The notes: generated by a model not told the origin, from the sequence alone. Counted from the stretch's first letter, positions 1-8,885 are shown. The stretch: 64,000 nt of DNA from Aquabacterium parvum (GCF_001447195.1 NZ_LFRI01000260.1:1-64000); one strand, 5' to 3'. Numbers and translations: made by a program.

Positions 1-87
1 ATCAACCAACGCACGGCAACTGTCGATTGCGGCACCGAATCATGGCGCCTGCCGTTTGCAGCGCTTCGCCACGTGTTGGATGTCTAA
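1..87 (+). CDS. C-terminal end of an unidentified protein (truncated by window edge)
   Basis: An open frame enters from the left edge in frame 1 and ends at a TAA at 85-87, giving 28 residues that end in AALRHVLDV. The tail (a WRLPF stretch, then LRHVLDV) is loosely like the ends of SprT-like or other plasmid-borne proteins, but it is too short to assign. It is listed because the reading frame is clean and codon use matches the block. Confidence 0.4.
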   Translation: MNQRTATVDCGTESWRLPFAALRHVLDV

Positions 88-107
88 AGCCTAGCGGCCG
101 GTCGTGA

Positions 108-494
108 CAAGAGGGTGCGCGTCGGACTATTACGGCAAGTGGTGGGGCTGCGCAAGAGAACCGGGCGACCATGTTGGGCGAGGTGTCGCGAGGACTGAAA
201 GCGCTTGCGAAAGAGCTTCAATGCCCTGTCATCGCGCTCTCACAACTCAACCGTGCAGTGGAGAGCCGCCCTGACAAGCGCCCGATGATGTCTGACCTGC
301 GAGAGTCGGGGGCCATCGAGCAGGATGCCGACGTCATCATGTTCATTTACCGCGACGACTACTACAACAAGGAATCGAGCGAGCCCGGGGTTGCAGAGAT
401 CATTCTTGCAAAGCAACGCAACGGTCCTGTCGGAACGGTCAAGCTAGGATTCCTCAAACCTCAGACCAAGTTTGTGAATTTGCAGACGATCTGA
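108..494 (+). pseudogene. dnaB: Replicative helicase DnaB, C-terminal remnant
   Basis: The frame from 108 (just after an in-frame TGA at 105-107) reads through [20 protein letters not shown] and then the RecA-core end of Dna[13 protein letters not shown], the [17 protein letters not shown] segment and the [12 protein letters not shown] arginine-finger region. Intact DnaB is about 450 residues, so the N-terminal domain, Walker A and Walker B are missing. The first ATG in frame is at 171 (107 residues). Either the gene was truncated by an earlier recombination or this is the scar of an element end. It is not expected to unwind DNA alone. Confidence 0.8.
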
Positions 495-653
495 GTGCCC
501 TTTGAGCCGCCTTCCTTGTGAGGGCGTCTTTCTGTAGACTAATGCGAAATCCACCGGCTGAGGTTAATCAGCTCGTTCGCTGCACGTCACGCAGCGCCTT
601 GCACATGGTTTGGCTTCTGAAAAACCATGGGTACCGCTTGCGGTATTTGAAGT

Positions 654-724
654 TTCATCAACCCCCTGGGGCTCGTCACGCCCCTCAGGGGTCACGTGCG
701 GGCTCCGTTTTTATTGGAGATCCC
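654..724 (+). promoter_or_regulatory. GC-rich hairpin leader with strong Shine-Dalgarno
   Basis: The segment carries nested CCCC/GGGG repeats able to fold before the ATG at 725, then a T-rich stretch and TTGGAGATCC as ribosome site. The same TTGGAGATCC end appears before the genes starting at 11696 and 15078 on the other strand, which suggests a shared leader design. A role in translation control or RNA stability is inferred. Confidence 0.45.
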
Positions 725-1006
725 ATGTCTATCATCCTGATCAAATACCTTGTGCAGTTGGCAAGGCAGGTCATACGAAGGTACTATCTGTTCATGGATA
801 AGATCATTCGCCAAGGCGACAAAGAGGTTCGTGTGTTCCGCACGCCAGATGGTGTGACCGGTATCGTGGATACTTCTGTGCCCATGAGCGCGCTCGACGG
901 CCTGGCTGCCAAGCTCGAAGAACGTCTGGCAGCCCGCGCTCGTACCGCGAAGATCGCACTCACGCCTTTCGGTGGTGCGAAGCCTATCGCAGGCTCCAGT
1001 AGCTAA
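725..1006 (+). CDS. Hypothetical protein
   Basis: A protein of 93 residues. The ATG at 725 was chosen because GGAGATCC lies directly upstream; an internal ATG at 793 gives a 70-residue version without the hydrophobic N-terminus. The first 23 residues are hydrophobic and basic (MSIILIKYLVQLARQVIRR), so membrane association is possible. The rest (KEVRVFRTPDGVTGIVDT) has the look of a small strand-rich domain. I do not recognise the family. It starts a run of short plus-strand genes leading to the cytosine methyltransferase. Confidence 0.6.
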   Translation: MSIILIKYLVQLARQVIRRYYLFMDKIIRQGDKEVRVFRTPDGVTGIVDTSVPMSALDGLAAKLEERLAARARTAKIALTPFGGAKPIAGSSS

Positions 1007-1015
1007 GGTCCTGCG

Positions 1016-1504
1016 ATGGCCGCCACGAACTTTGTTCGTGGGTCGGTTCTCAGATGTTCGTTTCCCTACGTCGATCGCCCTAGCAGGCCGGGTCCTCACC
1101 CGCATTACTGCTTGTTCGTGGATTCATTCGAGATCCGCGACAGGATTTACTACGCAGTCTGCTACGGCACGTCCCGTCTCGATGAGCCTCTCCTCGAGAA
1201 CCACAACGGGGCTATTTTCAGCGTCGACAGCTCCCTCATTAAAGGCTCGCCCATGTCCATGCGTGTGACGCACTTCGTGTGCTCGCATGTGGCGGTCATT
1301 CCTGATCGATGGGTGTACCGAAACTTCCAAGCTCGCCTTGATTTCATCCGCCCGGAAGGACGGAAGGGAGATCGTCTGCGCGAGCGCATGTACGACCAGT
1401 TCGTGCTGCTGGAGCCGTTGATGGAGTACGAGGCGCTGATCGCCGTGAACTACGTTCGGAAAACGGGCCGACCAGGCTTGCCTGGCGAGACCACCCTGCG
1501 GTAA
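1016..1504 (+). CDS. Hypothetical protein
   Basis: A 162-residue protein, nine bases after the previous stop, with AAGG about eight bases before the ATG. It has no signal peptide and no membrane segment. It is mixed alpha/beta with many aromatic and charged residues (YYAVCYGTSRLDEP). The spacing suggests it is co-transcribed with the gene before it. No family recognised. Confidence 0.6.
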   Translation: MAATNFVRGSVLRCSFPYVDRPSRPGPHPHYCLFVDSFEIRDRIYYAVCYGTSRLDEPLLENHNGAIFSVDSSLIKGSPMSMRVTHFVCSHVAVIPDRWVYRNFQARLDFIRPEGRKGDRLRERMYDQFVLLEPLMEYEALIAVNYVRKTGRPGLPGETTLR

Positions 1505-1589
1505 GTCCAACCGCATCCTTAAAACCCAAGGTCGTTGCGACCGGAGCCTCTGGCCCGTCGCACGGCCTTTTTTCATTTCTGAGGCCAAT

Positions 1590-2039
1590 ATGCAAGATAC
1601 CGTTGAACAAGGCCAGCCCATGGCCACACTGAACCCAGAAGCGTGGCATGCCACGCACGTCCCTGAGGAGCGTCGACTTGCCATGCTCCCCAAGCTGTTT
1701 GGTGAGCGTCTCATGATCAGAGGAGAGCACGCCGTCTACAACTTCATGAGCGCGATGTGTAGCGCCTACGGCGGCGGCTTCTGGGACTACTACGAGCTGG
1801 CTAATGGGGCCGTTTACATGGTGCCAACAGGTGCCGAGAACTTTGAACTGAAGTGGCACGGCAACGGGTACGAGGGGCGCGTCAGCGCTCATGCAGCCGG
1901 AATCATCGTGACGCTATGTGCATTGAGCGAGATGAGCTTCCACGATCGAACGGATACCTGCGCGGAGAACTATCACAAGTTGCGTGAGGTACTCGTCGTA
2001 CACCCGGAAGGCTCCCAAATTTACCTGGCCACCGATTAA
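1590..2039 (+). CDS. Hypothetical protein of the antirestriction/DUF-type plasmid class
   Basis: A 149-residue protein with GAGG before the ATG at 1590. The core reads MICSAYGGG-type sequence: NFMSAMCSAYGGGFWDYYEL, then GAVYMVPTG, and a later SAHAAGIIVTLCAL. This resembles KlcA/ArdB-type antirestriction proteins, which share a YGGGFW-like segment and a VTL core. Those proteins block type I restriction enzymes during conjugative entry. The match is from memory of the motif, so the function is a good guess and not proven. Confidence 0.6.
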   Translation: MQDTVEQGQPMATLNPEAWHATHVPEERRLAMLPKLFGERLMIRGEHAVYNFMSAMCSAYGGGFWDYYELANGAVYMVPTGAENFELKWHGNGYEGRVSAHAAGIIVTLCALSEMSFHDRTDTCAENYHKLREVLVVHPEGSQIYLATD

Positions 2040-2165
2040 AGCTAGGCGTTCTCGGGCAGAGGCCCGGGCCGCTATCTCGCACTGTGGCCCATCGTGGCTG
2101 CGTCAACTTCAGGCGTCCTCACTGGCCAATGCCAGAGGGGGCGCCTCTTTCATGAGGAACTCAAC

Positions 2166-2381
2166 ATGACCAACCGTCGAGACGTTCGCGTGGGTGATTC
2201 AACCAGGTCGACATCGATACCCGAGCAAGCCGAGGTTCCGGCGCATCTGCAAGATGTCGTCAACGACATGGAGTTGCAGAGGCAGCAAGGCACGCTGTCG
2301 GATGACGATTTTCAGCGGCGGCTTAGCCGAATTTTGGAGCGCGACCGGCGCGCCGCCAATCGTCAAGGAGCGCAGCCATGA
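2166..2381 (+). CDS. Small hypothetical protein, coupled to methyltransferase
   Basis: A 71-residue charged protein. The ATG at 2166 follows GAGGAACTCAAC. The C-terminal part (a DFQRRLSRILERDRRAAN helix) is predicted helical and basic. Its stop overlaps the start of the methyltransferase gene (ATGA), so translation is probably coupled. It has no recognised domain. Confidence 0.6.
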   Translation: MTNRRDVRVGDSTRSTSIPEQAEVPAHLQDVVNDMELQRQQGTLSDDDFQRRLSRILERDRRAANRQGAQP

Positions 2382-3835
2382 TGCTTCACTATCTGGTCCG
2401 ATCTGTGGGGCTGAATCGCGGTGCTCCACGGATTTTCCTCGACGGTCCGCTGCTGCGCGCCACAGGGTTCCGACCCGGCTCAAGATTCGATCTTCAGCTC
2501 GACGTGCAGCGTTGCTGCATCGAGCTCGTGCTGGCTTCTGGCGGTGAGCGCAAGACCAGTTCTCGCAAGAGAGCGGACGCCGAGGAATCGGTCATAGACA
2601 TCAATGGCAGAGAGGTGCTGCGCTCGTTCCCGGCCGGCATGGCCGTGCGGATCGAGCTCTATGCGGATCGTGTGCTGATCAGCCCGCTTGCCAGCGAGTT
2701 GGCCAGGATCGCCCGCCTGCGGCGCTTGCTGACGTGTGAGGCCCAGGGCTGGATTAGCTCTGCCAGCCTTGCTCATGGGATCGGTGTCATGGCCAAAGCG
2801 GCTCACCTTGGCTTTGCTCGGAAAGGTATGGCGCTCAGGCTTGTGGCCGCCGTCGAGCTCGACGCGCGCTGGATTGACCAAGCGTGCGAAAGGAATGACG
2901 CCTGGTCACAGGAAACGATGGGCATTGCGGCCCCCTTGCAGGAGGTTGTGCAGGATGGGGCATTGCTTAGGCGTATCGGCTTGGTCGACCTGGTCGAAGC
3001 TGGCTTGCCATGTTCCGGTGCAAGCCGGGCCGGAAAGGCAAAGCGTCGACTTGGGTGCATGGAAGATCATCCCGAGGTGGGGCACCTGGTGGCGCCTGCA
3101 ATTGGGGTGGTACAAAGCTGCCAGCCGATTGCATTCATGCTGGAGAACGTCACGAGCTACGCCAACGAAGCGAGCGCTGCCATCCTGAGGTTAATGTTGA
3201 GAGACATGGCTTACGACGTCCACGAAGTCGTGCTCGAGGCCACGGCCTTTGGCGCGATGGAAGGACGGACAAGGTGGTTCTTGGTCGCAGTTACATGCGG
3301 CATCGAGTTGGATGTGCAACATGCCTTGGAGCTTCATCTGCAGCGGTTCCGTCCGCCGGCGCGCTACGTGGGGGAGCTGTTGGATCCTGTGCCGCTGGAC
3401 GACCCGAGCTGGCGATCATTCGCCTACATCGGTGAGAAGGCTGATCGTGATGCCCTGGTTGGGAATGGCTTCAGCCCTCAGGTCGTTGAAGCTCACTCCA
3501 TAGAGGTTCCTACGCTTCGGAAAGGCTACCAGAAGGCGGGATCGACAGATCCGCTCCTGCAGCACCCATCCAAACCAGAACTGCGACGCCAATTCACTGT
3601 GGCAGAGCATGCGAGGTTCAAGGGTGTGCCAGAGCACCTGGTTGATGGGCTTTCGTTCACGGCGGGCCATCAGGCGCTGGGACAGTCCATTGCGGTTGAG
3701 CCAGTAGCCTGGCTCTTCGAGGTTCTCGCCGGTGCGCTGAAAGACTGGGCCAAGGACGCTCGTTCAAATGCGCGTCATGCGTTTGATCTCAGACCAGGGG
3801 TCAACCGATCACCAGCAAGGGCTGTGACGGGATGA
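2378..3835 (+). CDS. DNA (cytosine-5) methyltransferase
   Basis: A protein of 485 residues. The catalytic PC motif (GLPCSGASRAG, about residue 210), the ENV motif (FMLENVTSYA, about 254) and a motif VIII equivalent (EGRTRWFLVA, about 294) identify the Dcm family, which methylates C5 of cytosine with S-adenosylmethionine. Motif I is not obvious: the first 140 residues look like a separate N-terminal module, and the AdoMet-binding GxG is degenerate or shifted (VMAKAAHLGFARKG). No restriction endonuclease is adjacent, so it is probably a solitary, element-borne methylase that protects the element from host restriction. It overlaps the preceding gene by 4 bases and is followed by a strong terminator. 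Confidence 0.85.
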   Translation: MMLHYLVRSVGLNRGAPRIFLDGPLLRATGFRPGSRFDLQLDVQRCCIELVLASGGERKTSSRKRADAEESVIDINGREVLRSFPAGMAVRIELYADRVLISPLASELARIARLRRLLTCEAQGWISSASLAHGIGVMAKAAHLGFARKGMALRLVAAVELDARWIDQACERNDAWSQETMGIAAPLQEVVQDGALLRRIGLVDLVEAGLPCSGASRAGKAKRRLGCMEDHPEVGHLVAPAIGVVQSCQPIAFMLENVTSYANEASAAILRLMLRDMAYDVHEVVLEATAFGAMEGRTRWFLVAVTCGIELDVQHALELHLQRFRPPARYVGELLDPVPLDDPSWRSFAYIGEKADRDALVGNGFSPQVVEAHSIEVPTLRKGYQKAGSTDPLLQHPSKPELRRQFTVAEHARFKGVPEHLVDGLSFTAGHQALGQSIAVEPVAWLFEVLAGALKDWAKDARSNARHAFDLRPGVNRSPARAVTG

Positions 3836-3845
3836 CTTGAAACGA

Positions 3846-3873
3846 AAAGGCCGGACACTGTCCGGCCTTTTTC
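3846..3873. terminator. Intrinsic terminator
   Basis: AAAGGCCGGACA pairs with TGTCCGGCCTTT, with a short CTG loop side and a T-run. It lies just after the methyltransferase stop. The A-run on the left makes it usable in both directions. Confidence 0.85.
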
Positions 3874-3984
3874 CATTTAGTCTTGCGCAGCGCCATGTTC
3901 GTTAGCCGCGTCGAGTCCCGTCGCACCGCAGGGCTGGCAATCAACGCGACCAGCGAGGCCTGGCCAGCCGCCAGTACCACCGCA

Positions 3985-4293
3985 TCAAGAAAGGCCGGAG
4001 GCCGTCAAGAGGGTACGCCCCATATGCACAGCCAAGCCGAGCGGTAGGCCCATCAGCCATACGCATGCGTAGACGGGCACCATGGTGTCAATGCTCCCCT
4101 GATCCCGCTTGCTCACAAACGCCCAATAGCCCAAGAAAACTGGTAGCAAGAGGGAGGTCAGGGCCCGGATGGTATCTCCGTGAAAGGCGTTGATGACCCC
4201 CATGGCGGCCGTCGCGGCGCAGGCCGAGCCGATCAACGTCAGAACCATGCCCATGAGCATCACTTCTTTGCGTGCCTTGGCAACCGTGTTCAT
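3985..4293 (-). CDS. Small inner-membrane protein, unknown
   Basis: A 102-residue protein. The start at 4293 follows AAGGAGCAGACG. Three hydrophobic stretches are visible (MLMGMVLTLIGSACAATAAM; LTSLLLPVFLGYWAFV; MVPVYACVWLMGLPLGLAV), so three transmembrane helices are likely. It is divergent from the gene at 4407 with 113 bases between. No family recognised. Confidence 0.65.
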   Translation of the reverse strand: MNTVAKARKEVMLMGMVLTLIGSACAATAAMGVINAFHGDTIRALTSLLLPVFLGYWAFVSKRDQGSIDTMVPVYACVWLMGLPLGLAVHMGRTLLTASGLS

Positions 4294-4344
4294 CGTCTGC
4301 TCCTTGAGAATTGATGTGAGCAGCATTTTGCGGCAGTTCTAGAT

Positions 4345-4400
4345 CCGCGGGCACCCTCCGGTATAGAATTTAATCGTACTAAATTGTTTTCCATGAATTA
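4345..4400. promoter_or_regulatory. Divergent promoter region
   Basis: An AT-rich stretch in otherwise GC-rich DNA with TATAGAAT and an AATTTA...TAAATT inverted repeat (about 4367-4385) lies between the divergent starts at 4293 and 4407. It probably holds promoters and an operator. No regulator is assigned. Confidence 0.4.
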
Positions 4401-4406
4401 GGCCGT

Positions 4407-4676
4407 ATGACGCACAAAGACCTGCCCGCCAAGGAGCCTGCCGCGCGAAAGTCTGCGGCGCGGAAAGCCGTGGCCAACGAGGCGGAGAAGCCGAGCGGCG
4501 GGGAAACTCGCGGACGACGACGAAAAGGCGGGGCGGCATTTGCAAAGCGCACGTCCGTTACCCTTGTGCAGGAGACCTACGACTTCCTGGTCAAGGAAGG
4601 CGATGGCGTTGCCAGCGAAGGTATTGAGCGAGTTGTTGCTGCGGTTCAAGCCTCAAGGCAACGAAGGCGAGCTTAG
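4407..4676 (+). CDS. Small basic hypothetical protein
   Basis: An 89-residue protein. The first 50 residues are Lys/Ala/Arg-rich and likely disordered (KEPAARKSAARKAVANEAEK). The end (SVTLVQETYDFLVKEGDGVA) is predicted helical. It could bind nucleic acid. No family recognised. Confidence 0.5.
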   Translation: MTHKDLPAKEPAARKSAARKAVANEAEKPSGGETRGRRRKGGAAFAKRTSVTLVQETYDFLVKEGDGVASEGIERVVAAVQASRQRRRA

Positions 4677-4797
4677 GCCGCAGCGAGCACGCGAAACGAG
4701 CGTGATTCGCATGCCGGCCGATGAGGTTGAAAAGGCGTTGCCGAGTGGCACAGGCAGGATGACACGACTGCCTGAACAGAACGGCGAGAGGATCGAG

Positions 4798-5034
4798 ATG
4801 GCTGTGATCGTCAAGAAAGCTGAGAAAGTTGCTGCGGTGGTGAGTAGCCTTCCCGTTGGGTTCAGCTTCGAGGCCTTCCTCGAAGCATTTCAAGCCGCGT
4901 ACCCAAAGGAATGGGCAAACGTCGTGCGTGAGTACCAGAAGCACGAGCGCAAGACAAAGCCGGGCAAGGCTCATCCAATGCCTGAGCCGGTCCAGTACAT
5001 GCGCAATGCACTTAATGTCCATCTGCGTGGATGA
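4798..5034 (+). CDS. Hypothetical protein
   Basis: 78 residues from the ATG at 4798, chosen for the AGAGG seven bases upstream; an ATG at 4711 in the same frame would add 29 residues but has no ribosome site. The core FSFEAFLEAFQAAYPKEW and a basic VREYQKHERKTKPGK tail are distinctive and look conserved-protein-like. Function unknown. Confidence 0.55.
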   Translation: MAVIVKKAEKVAAVVSSLPVGFSFEAFLEAFQAAYPKEWANVVREYQKHERKTKPGKAHPMPEPVQYMRNALNVHLRG

Positions 5035-5099
5035 CCACGGCGCAACGCGCAGCCTAAGCCGCCTGACCTGCGCAGCCACCTGACCCAAGGAAATGGAAC

Positions 5100-5489
5100 A
5101 TGAGTTGGAATCAGACACTGACAGACGTTAGAGATGCTTATCGCAACGCAAAGAATCCCAACGCAGCGATCACGCAAGCGAACTACTTGGCCATGCTTGG
5201 CGCCTTCTCGGAGCTGGTCCCGTTAGCAACCATCAGCGATGCATATGACACCGACTTCCGGCGAAATCTTCCTGGGGGCGGGTTGTCTGGGTTTGACGTT
5301 GTCCCATTGGCCAAGCGCATTTCGGATGCCCAAATGTTCGCTATTGCCAACCCTGTGTATCCGGTGACCGGTGAAGGCATTGCTGAGAACCTGTTGGCCT
5401 TACTGCACCTGCTCCCGGCGGGGTCCGAGAATGCAACCTTGACTCGGCTTCGGGGGACGTTCCAAAGCATCCTCGCGGGTAACCTATAA
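5100..5489 (+). CDS. Hypothetical protein
   Basis: A 129-residue protein, with AAGGAAATGGAAC before the ATG. It is helical and soluble, with no signal peptide. It ends just before a bidirectional terminator. No domain recognised. Confidence 0.6.
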   Translation: MSWNQTLTDVRDAYRNAKNPNAAITQANYLAMLGAFSELVPLATISDAYDTDFRRNLPGGGLSGFDVVPLAKRISDAQMFAIANPVYPVTGEGIAENLLALLHLLPAGSENATLTRLRGTFQSILAGNL

Positions 5490-5528
5490 GCGCCCTCGCT
5501 CTCATTGAGATCGGAGCGTTGTATGAAG

Positions 5529-5560
5529 AAAAAGGGCCAACCTTGCGGTTGGCCCTTTTG
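5529..5560. terminator. Bidirectional intrinsic terminator
   Basis: GGGCCAAC (5534-5541) pairs with GTTGGCCC (5548-5555), with A-run on the left and T-run on the right. It sits between the converging genes ending at 5489 (+) and 5561 (-). Confidence 0.85.
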
Positions 5561-7861
5561 TTATGCGGCCAGTAGCTGGCGCGCAAGTTCTACCTCGATG
5601 CTGTCACCTCCCTCATTGAGGACGTCTAGCCCCGTTTCGGGCATCTCGCCCGACGTGGACTGAGAAACGGCGATCTTGGTGGCCATGAGCTGCAGGCAGC
5701 TGATCTGTGCTGTGCCCAGGAATCCAAGAAAGTACACCTCCACATCACAGCGTTGGCCGATGCGCCATGAGCGCCTGGCGGCCTGCTGCAGTGTGTAGAC
5801 GTTGTAGCCGGATTGAAGGAACACGATGGTTGGGAACTCCATCAGATCCAGGCCGGTTTTCACGAGTTCGGGGTTGGTGATGATCACCTCGACGCCCTGG
5901 TCAACCTTCTCAAGAATCCAGTCTTCGCGCTCTGCCGCATCGACGGCAGCGCGAAGAACGGCGACTTTGAAGCCCTGGAGCTCCAAGATGCTTCTCAGGC
6001 GAGAAGTGGTATCTCGGACACCTGTGTAGGTGGTGTAGACCAGCACCCTGCGTCCACGTGCCTTGGCCTCCTTGCAGAGGCTGACCAGCCGCTCCTCCTT
6101 GGGGCTGAGCTCATGCTCATCAACAAAGATCTGCGGTGCGCTGGCCAGCAGCGCCCTGGTGCGAGGGTGGTAGACCAGCTCTGACCGGAACGCGCAGTCT
6201 GGCCAGGCCAGCAACACATTTAGAACCACGCCCATCAGCGTTTTGTCACCGCAACGCATGGCCTGGGCAAGCTCCTCTTGCAGACGCCCCGCCAGATGAG
6301 CGTAAGCGGCAGCCTGGTCGTCCGTCATGGCGATGGGAACCATCTCCTCTTTGTAGGGAGGCAGGATGTTTCCACCGATGTCCTTGAGCCGCAGGAATGC
6401 GGTCAGCGGAAGGACGTAGCGCATGATGCCGACCGGACTGAATCCGGGCGCCTTGGCCACCCGGTGGGTGGTCTTGGTCTTGCCCTTCGCAGTCCTGTGG
6501 GCGCGCTGCCCATCGACGCCGGAGGACTCCTTGTAGATGTCCTTGAGCACGCCGTGTTCTCGCATGTAGGCCATGCTGGCCGAGGTGAGCGATCCGTCTC
6601 GGGCGGTGAACCCGTCATCGATCATCAGTTGAGGGTTCAAGCGCCAGAGCAAATAGAAGAGGTCATCGGCGTAGCCGCCCATCAGCGTGCCGGTCAGCAA
6701 GATCGCCTTGCGGCACTGACTGGCGATCACGCCAAAGGCTTGCCCCTGGGCGGAACCTTCGTTCTTGAACTCGTGCCCTTCGTCGGCGATGACCGTCTCG
6801 AAGAACCCTTTTGGAAGGTAGCGCTTGATGAACTCGCTGGGTTGATAGCCGCCGGTGCCGAAGCTGAACTCCTTGTTGGCCATGGCGCGTTCCATCCGTC
6901 TGGCTTGCCGGTCTGTGAAGACCAGGTCACCGTCCTCGTCCATCAAGTTGATGAACTCGTGGACGTTGTCCTCGAGCATGCTGCCGATGCGATCGGAGCC
7001 GAAGATCTTGAGTAGCTTGGCCGCTGTCTTGTCGCCGATCGTGGGGATCTGCTTCAAGGCTTCGGTCATCACTTCCTCCTTGGACCTGGTCGGGCCATTG
7101 CGATAGAGGGTCCACAAGGCCTCTCCGCAGGCCTTGCAGGCCGTTTGGTGGACGTTGAGTACCTCCATCGCTTCCACCGGGCTCAGAGGCCTTGGCAGGC
7201 CCTCTGGGTCGTCGCCGTGGATAGGTTGGCCGCATCGAGGGCAGGCTGCAACCCGCTGTGCGGAGAAATCGCCTGCCTCGGTGCGCTCGCACACGGTGCG
7301 GAGGGTGAAGCTGGGCTTCCAATTGAAGCCCATGCGCATGCGGACACGCCCCATGATGAAGAATGTTGGAGCGGTCGGCCGCTCCTGCATGGCGCGCAGC
7401 AACAGCAGCTTGCGGAGCGTGTCGGGCCCGTTCAGGATCCAAACCGCAGCTCCCGGAACCGTCTGCTTGATTTCTCGGCGCCACTTGTAGACGAGGTGGG
7501 GCGGGCAAACCACCAGGTTGCGGTTGAGGCCTGCTGTGCTTAGCACGGCCGCCAATGCGATGGCCATGATCGTCTTGCCCGTGCCCATCTCTCCATTGAT
7601 GATGCAGGCGCGTTCTCCGACGTCGACGAGCAACCTGGCGCAGGCCTGCACGACGTGCTGCTGCTCGACGAACGGAGTTCGCAGCAGCTGCTCCATCACG
7701 AGAGCGCGATCGGGGTGAGGGTCCTTGTTGTAGACCGGGGCGTTCTGGGCTTGCACGGCCTGCAGCAGGCCGGTGCCGAACGAGGCGATGAAGTCCGGCA
7801 GGCTCAGGGTGAGCTCCGGCTGGGTGTCGGTGATTTCTGCCTGAATGGCTTCTGTTTCCAT
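5561..7861 (-). CDS. SNF2-type superfamily 2 helicase/ATPase
   Basis: 766 residues from the ATG at 7861, preceded by GGAG. Walker A is INGEMGTGKTIM (about 90-98) and the box II is DEGH (VIADEGHEF, about 358). A zinc-ribbon-like CPRCGQ...CKACG pair lies between (about 205-255). The C-terminal lobe carries TNPELVKTGLDL and the QQAARRSWRIGQR motif VI (about 690), which is typical of SNF2/RAD54 ATPases. Such proteins move along double-stranded DNA. In elements of this kind a SNF2-like protein next to an adenine methyltransferase is common, but the role is unknown. It leads a minus-strand run back to 10617. Confidence 0.85.
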   Translation of the reverse strand: METEAIQAEITDTQPELTLSLPDFIASFGTGLLQAVQAQNAPVYNKDPHPDRALVMEQLLRTPFVEQQHVVQACARLLVDVGERACIINGEMGTGKTIMAIALAAVLSTAGLNRNLVVCPPHLVYKWRREIKQTVPGAAVWILNGPDTLRKLLLLRAMQERPTAPTFFIMGRVRMRMGFNWKPSFTLRTVCERTEAGDFSAQRVAACPRCGQPIHGDDPEGLPRPLSPVEAMEVLNVHQTACKACGEALWTLYRNGPTRSKEEVMTEALKQIPTIGDKTAAKLLKIFGSDRIGSMLEDNVHEFINLMDEDGDLVFTDRQARRMERAMANKEFSFGTGGYQPSEFIKRYLPKGFFETVIADEGHEFKNEGSAQGQAFGVIASQCRKAILLTGTLMGGYADDLFYLLWRLNPQLMIDDGFTARDGSLTSASMAYMREHGVLKDIYKESSGVDGQRAHRTAKGKTKTTHRVAKAPGFSPVGIMRYVLPLTAFLRLKDIGGNILPPYKEEMVPIAMTDDQAAAYAHLAGRLQEELAQAMRCGDKTLMGVVLNVLLAWPDCAFRSELVYHPRTRALLASAPQIFVDEHELSPKEERLVSLCKEAKARGRRVLVYTTYTGVRDTTSRLRSILELQGFKVAVLRAAVDAAEREDWILEKVDQGVEVIITNPELVKTGLDLMEFPTIVFLQSGYNVYTLQQAARRSWRIGQRCDVEVYFLGFLGTAQISCLQLMATKIAVSQSTSGEMPETGLDVLNEGGDSIEVELARQLLAA

Positions 7862-7925
7862 GGTGACTCCAAGAAAGTGGGGCCACCGTCCCCAGGGGCG
7901 TGGCCCCATGGGGTGAAATTGAAAA
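7862..7925 (-). promoter_or_regulatory. Stem-loop leader before the SNF2 gene
   Basis: GGGGCCAC pairs with GTGGCCCC around an inner CCCC/GGGG pair, followed by TTGGAG and the ATG at 7861. The design is the same as in other leaders of this block. Confidence 0.45.
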
Positions 7926-7928
7926 GGA

Positions 7929-8171
7929 TCAGGTTTTCTTGATCCAGGCGCTCATGCTCGGATCGCGTTCTGGGTAATAGCGTCTGGCGACGATCTTCTT
8001 GCCGCCCTTGAGCGACAAGACTCGGCGCCAGTATTTGCCACAGGCCAATGCACGCTGTTCATTGACGGCACGCACGTAGACTGGGCTGCCGCAAGCCTTG
8101 CCCTTCTTGTCGACAGGGTAGACCTCCCATTGCAGCTGAGGTGGTGGTTCCCACCAAGGTTGATCTGCCAT
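7929..8171 (-). CDS. Hypothetical protein
   Basis: An 80-residue basic protein (MADQPWWEPPPQLQWEVYPV start; RALACGKYWRRVLSLKGGKK middle). The order and short gaps suggest co-transcription with the genes on either side. The GGAGGATGG upstream of the ATG supports the start. No family recognised. Confidence 0.6.
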   Translation of the reverse strand: MADQPWWEPPPQLQWEVYPVDKKGKACGSPVYVRAVNEQRALACGKYWRRVLSLKGGKKIVARRYYPERDPSMSAWIKKT

Positions 8172-8183
8172 CGGCCATCCTCC

Positions 8184-8831
8184 TCAGGTCAAGAATCGGG
8201 CCGTTTCAGCGGCTGCGGTAGGCGCGAACAACTTCCCATTGCGAATCGATTCGCTGATCAGCGTCTCGAAAGAGGAGGGGAGCTGGATCAGCGAGAGCTC
8301 AATGGGTCCGATGCTTGGCGTTCGGGACAGGCATCGATGGCCTGCTTCTTCGTCAACCAGCGTTTCGCGGAGGGTGGTGAGAACAAAGTCCTTCCATTCA
8401 TCCAGCAGCGGAATTGGCGATAAGTGCTTGACCAAGGACCACGTCGCACCCTCGCGCATTTGTGGGGTGTGACCTGCGTCGAAGGTCAACCAGCCTCGAC
8501 CGTTGACTCGGTCTGGCGTTGTGAGCTCTGGGTCGAAGATCCAGCCGTGAACGAGGGGACCAAAAAGGCATTGCTTTGGCAACCTGCAGGTGATCTTCTG
8601 CAAACGCCGAGGGTCTCCTACCAGTGCTTCGAACTTGCTTGGTCGGCCGGGGAATGTCGTGGTCACCTTGGTGACGCTGTCTGCGTGCTGGCTCAGTTGC
8701 ATGCGGCTGAGCAACTGCTGCACAGAGCCATCGCGGCCGTAGATGCTGAGGAAGACCAGCTGGCCATTCAAGTCACGCCCTATGGCGTCGATCATGATGT
8801 CGCCTTGCTGGTCACATGTGGTTACGTCCAT
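8184..8831 (-). CDS. Hypothetical protein
   Basis: A 215-residue protein. The ATG at 8831 follows CTGGAGCAACAACAT; an internal ATG at 8795 is possible. It is soluble with no signal peptide and mixed fold. A short GC-rich hairpin (GGCGCCCACC/GGTGGGCGC) precedes it. No family recognised. Confidence 0.6.
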   Translation of the reverse strand: MDVTTCDQQGDIMIDAIGRDLNGQLVFLSIYGRDGSVQQLLSRMQLSQHADSVTKVTTTFPGRPSKFEALVGDPRRLQKITCRLPKQCLFGPLVHGWIFDPELTTPDRVNGRGWLTFDAGHTPQMREGATWSLVKHLSPIPLLDEWKDFVLTTLRETLVDEEAGHRCLSRTPSIGPIELSLIQLPSSFETLISESIRNGKLFAPTAAAETARFLT

Positions 8832-8885
8832 ATGTTGTTGCTCCAGGTAGAGGCGCCCACCGGAAGGAGGTGGGCGCTGGGTTGC

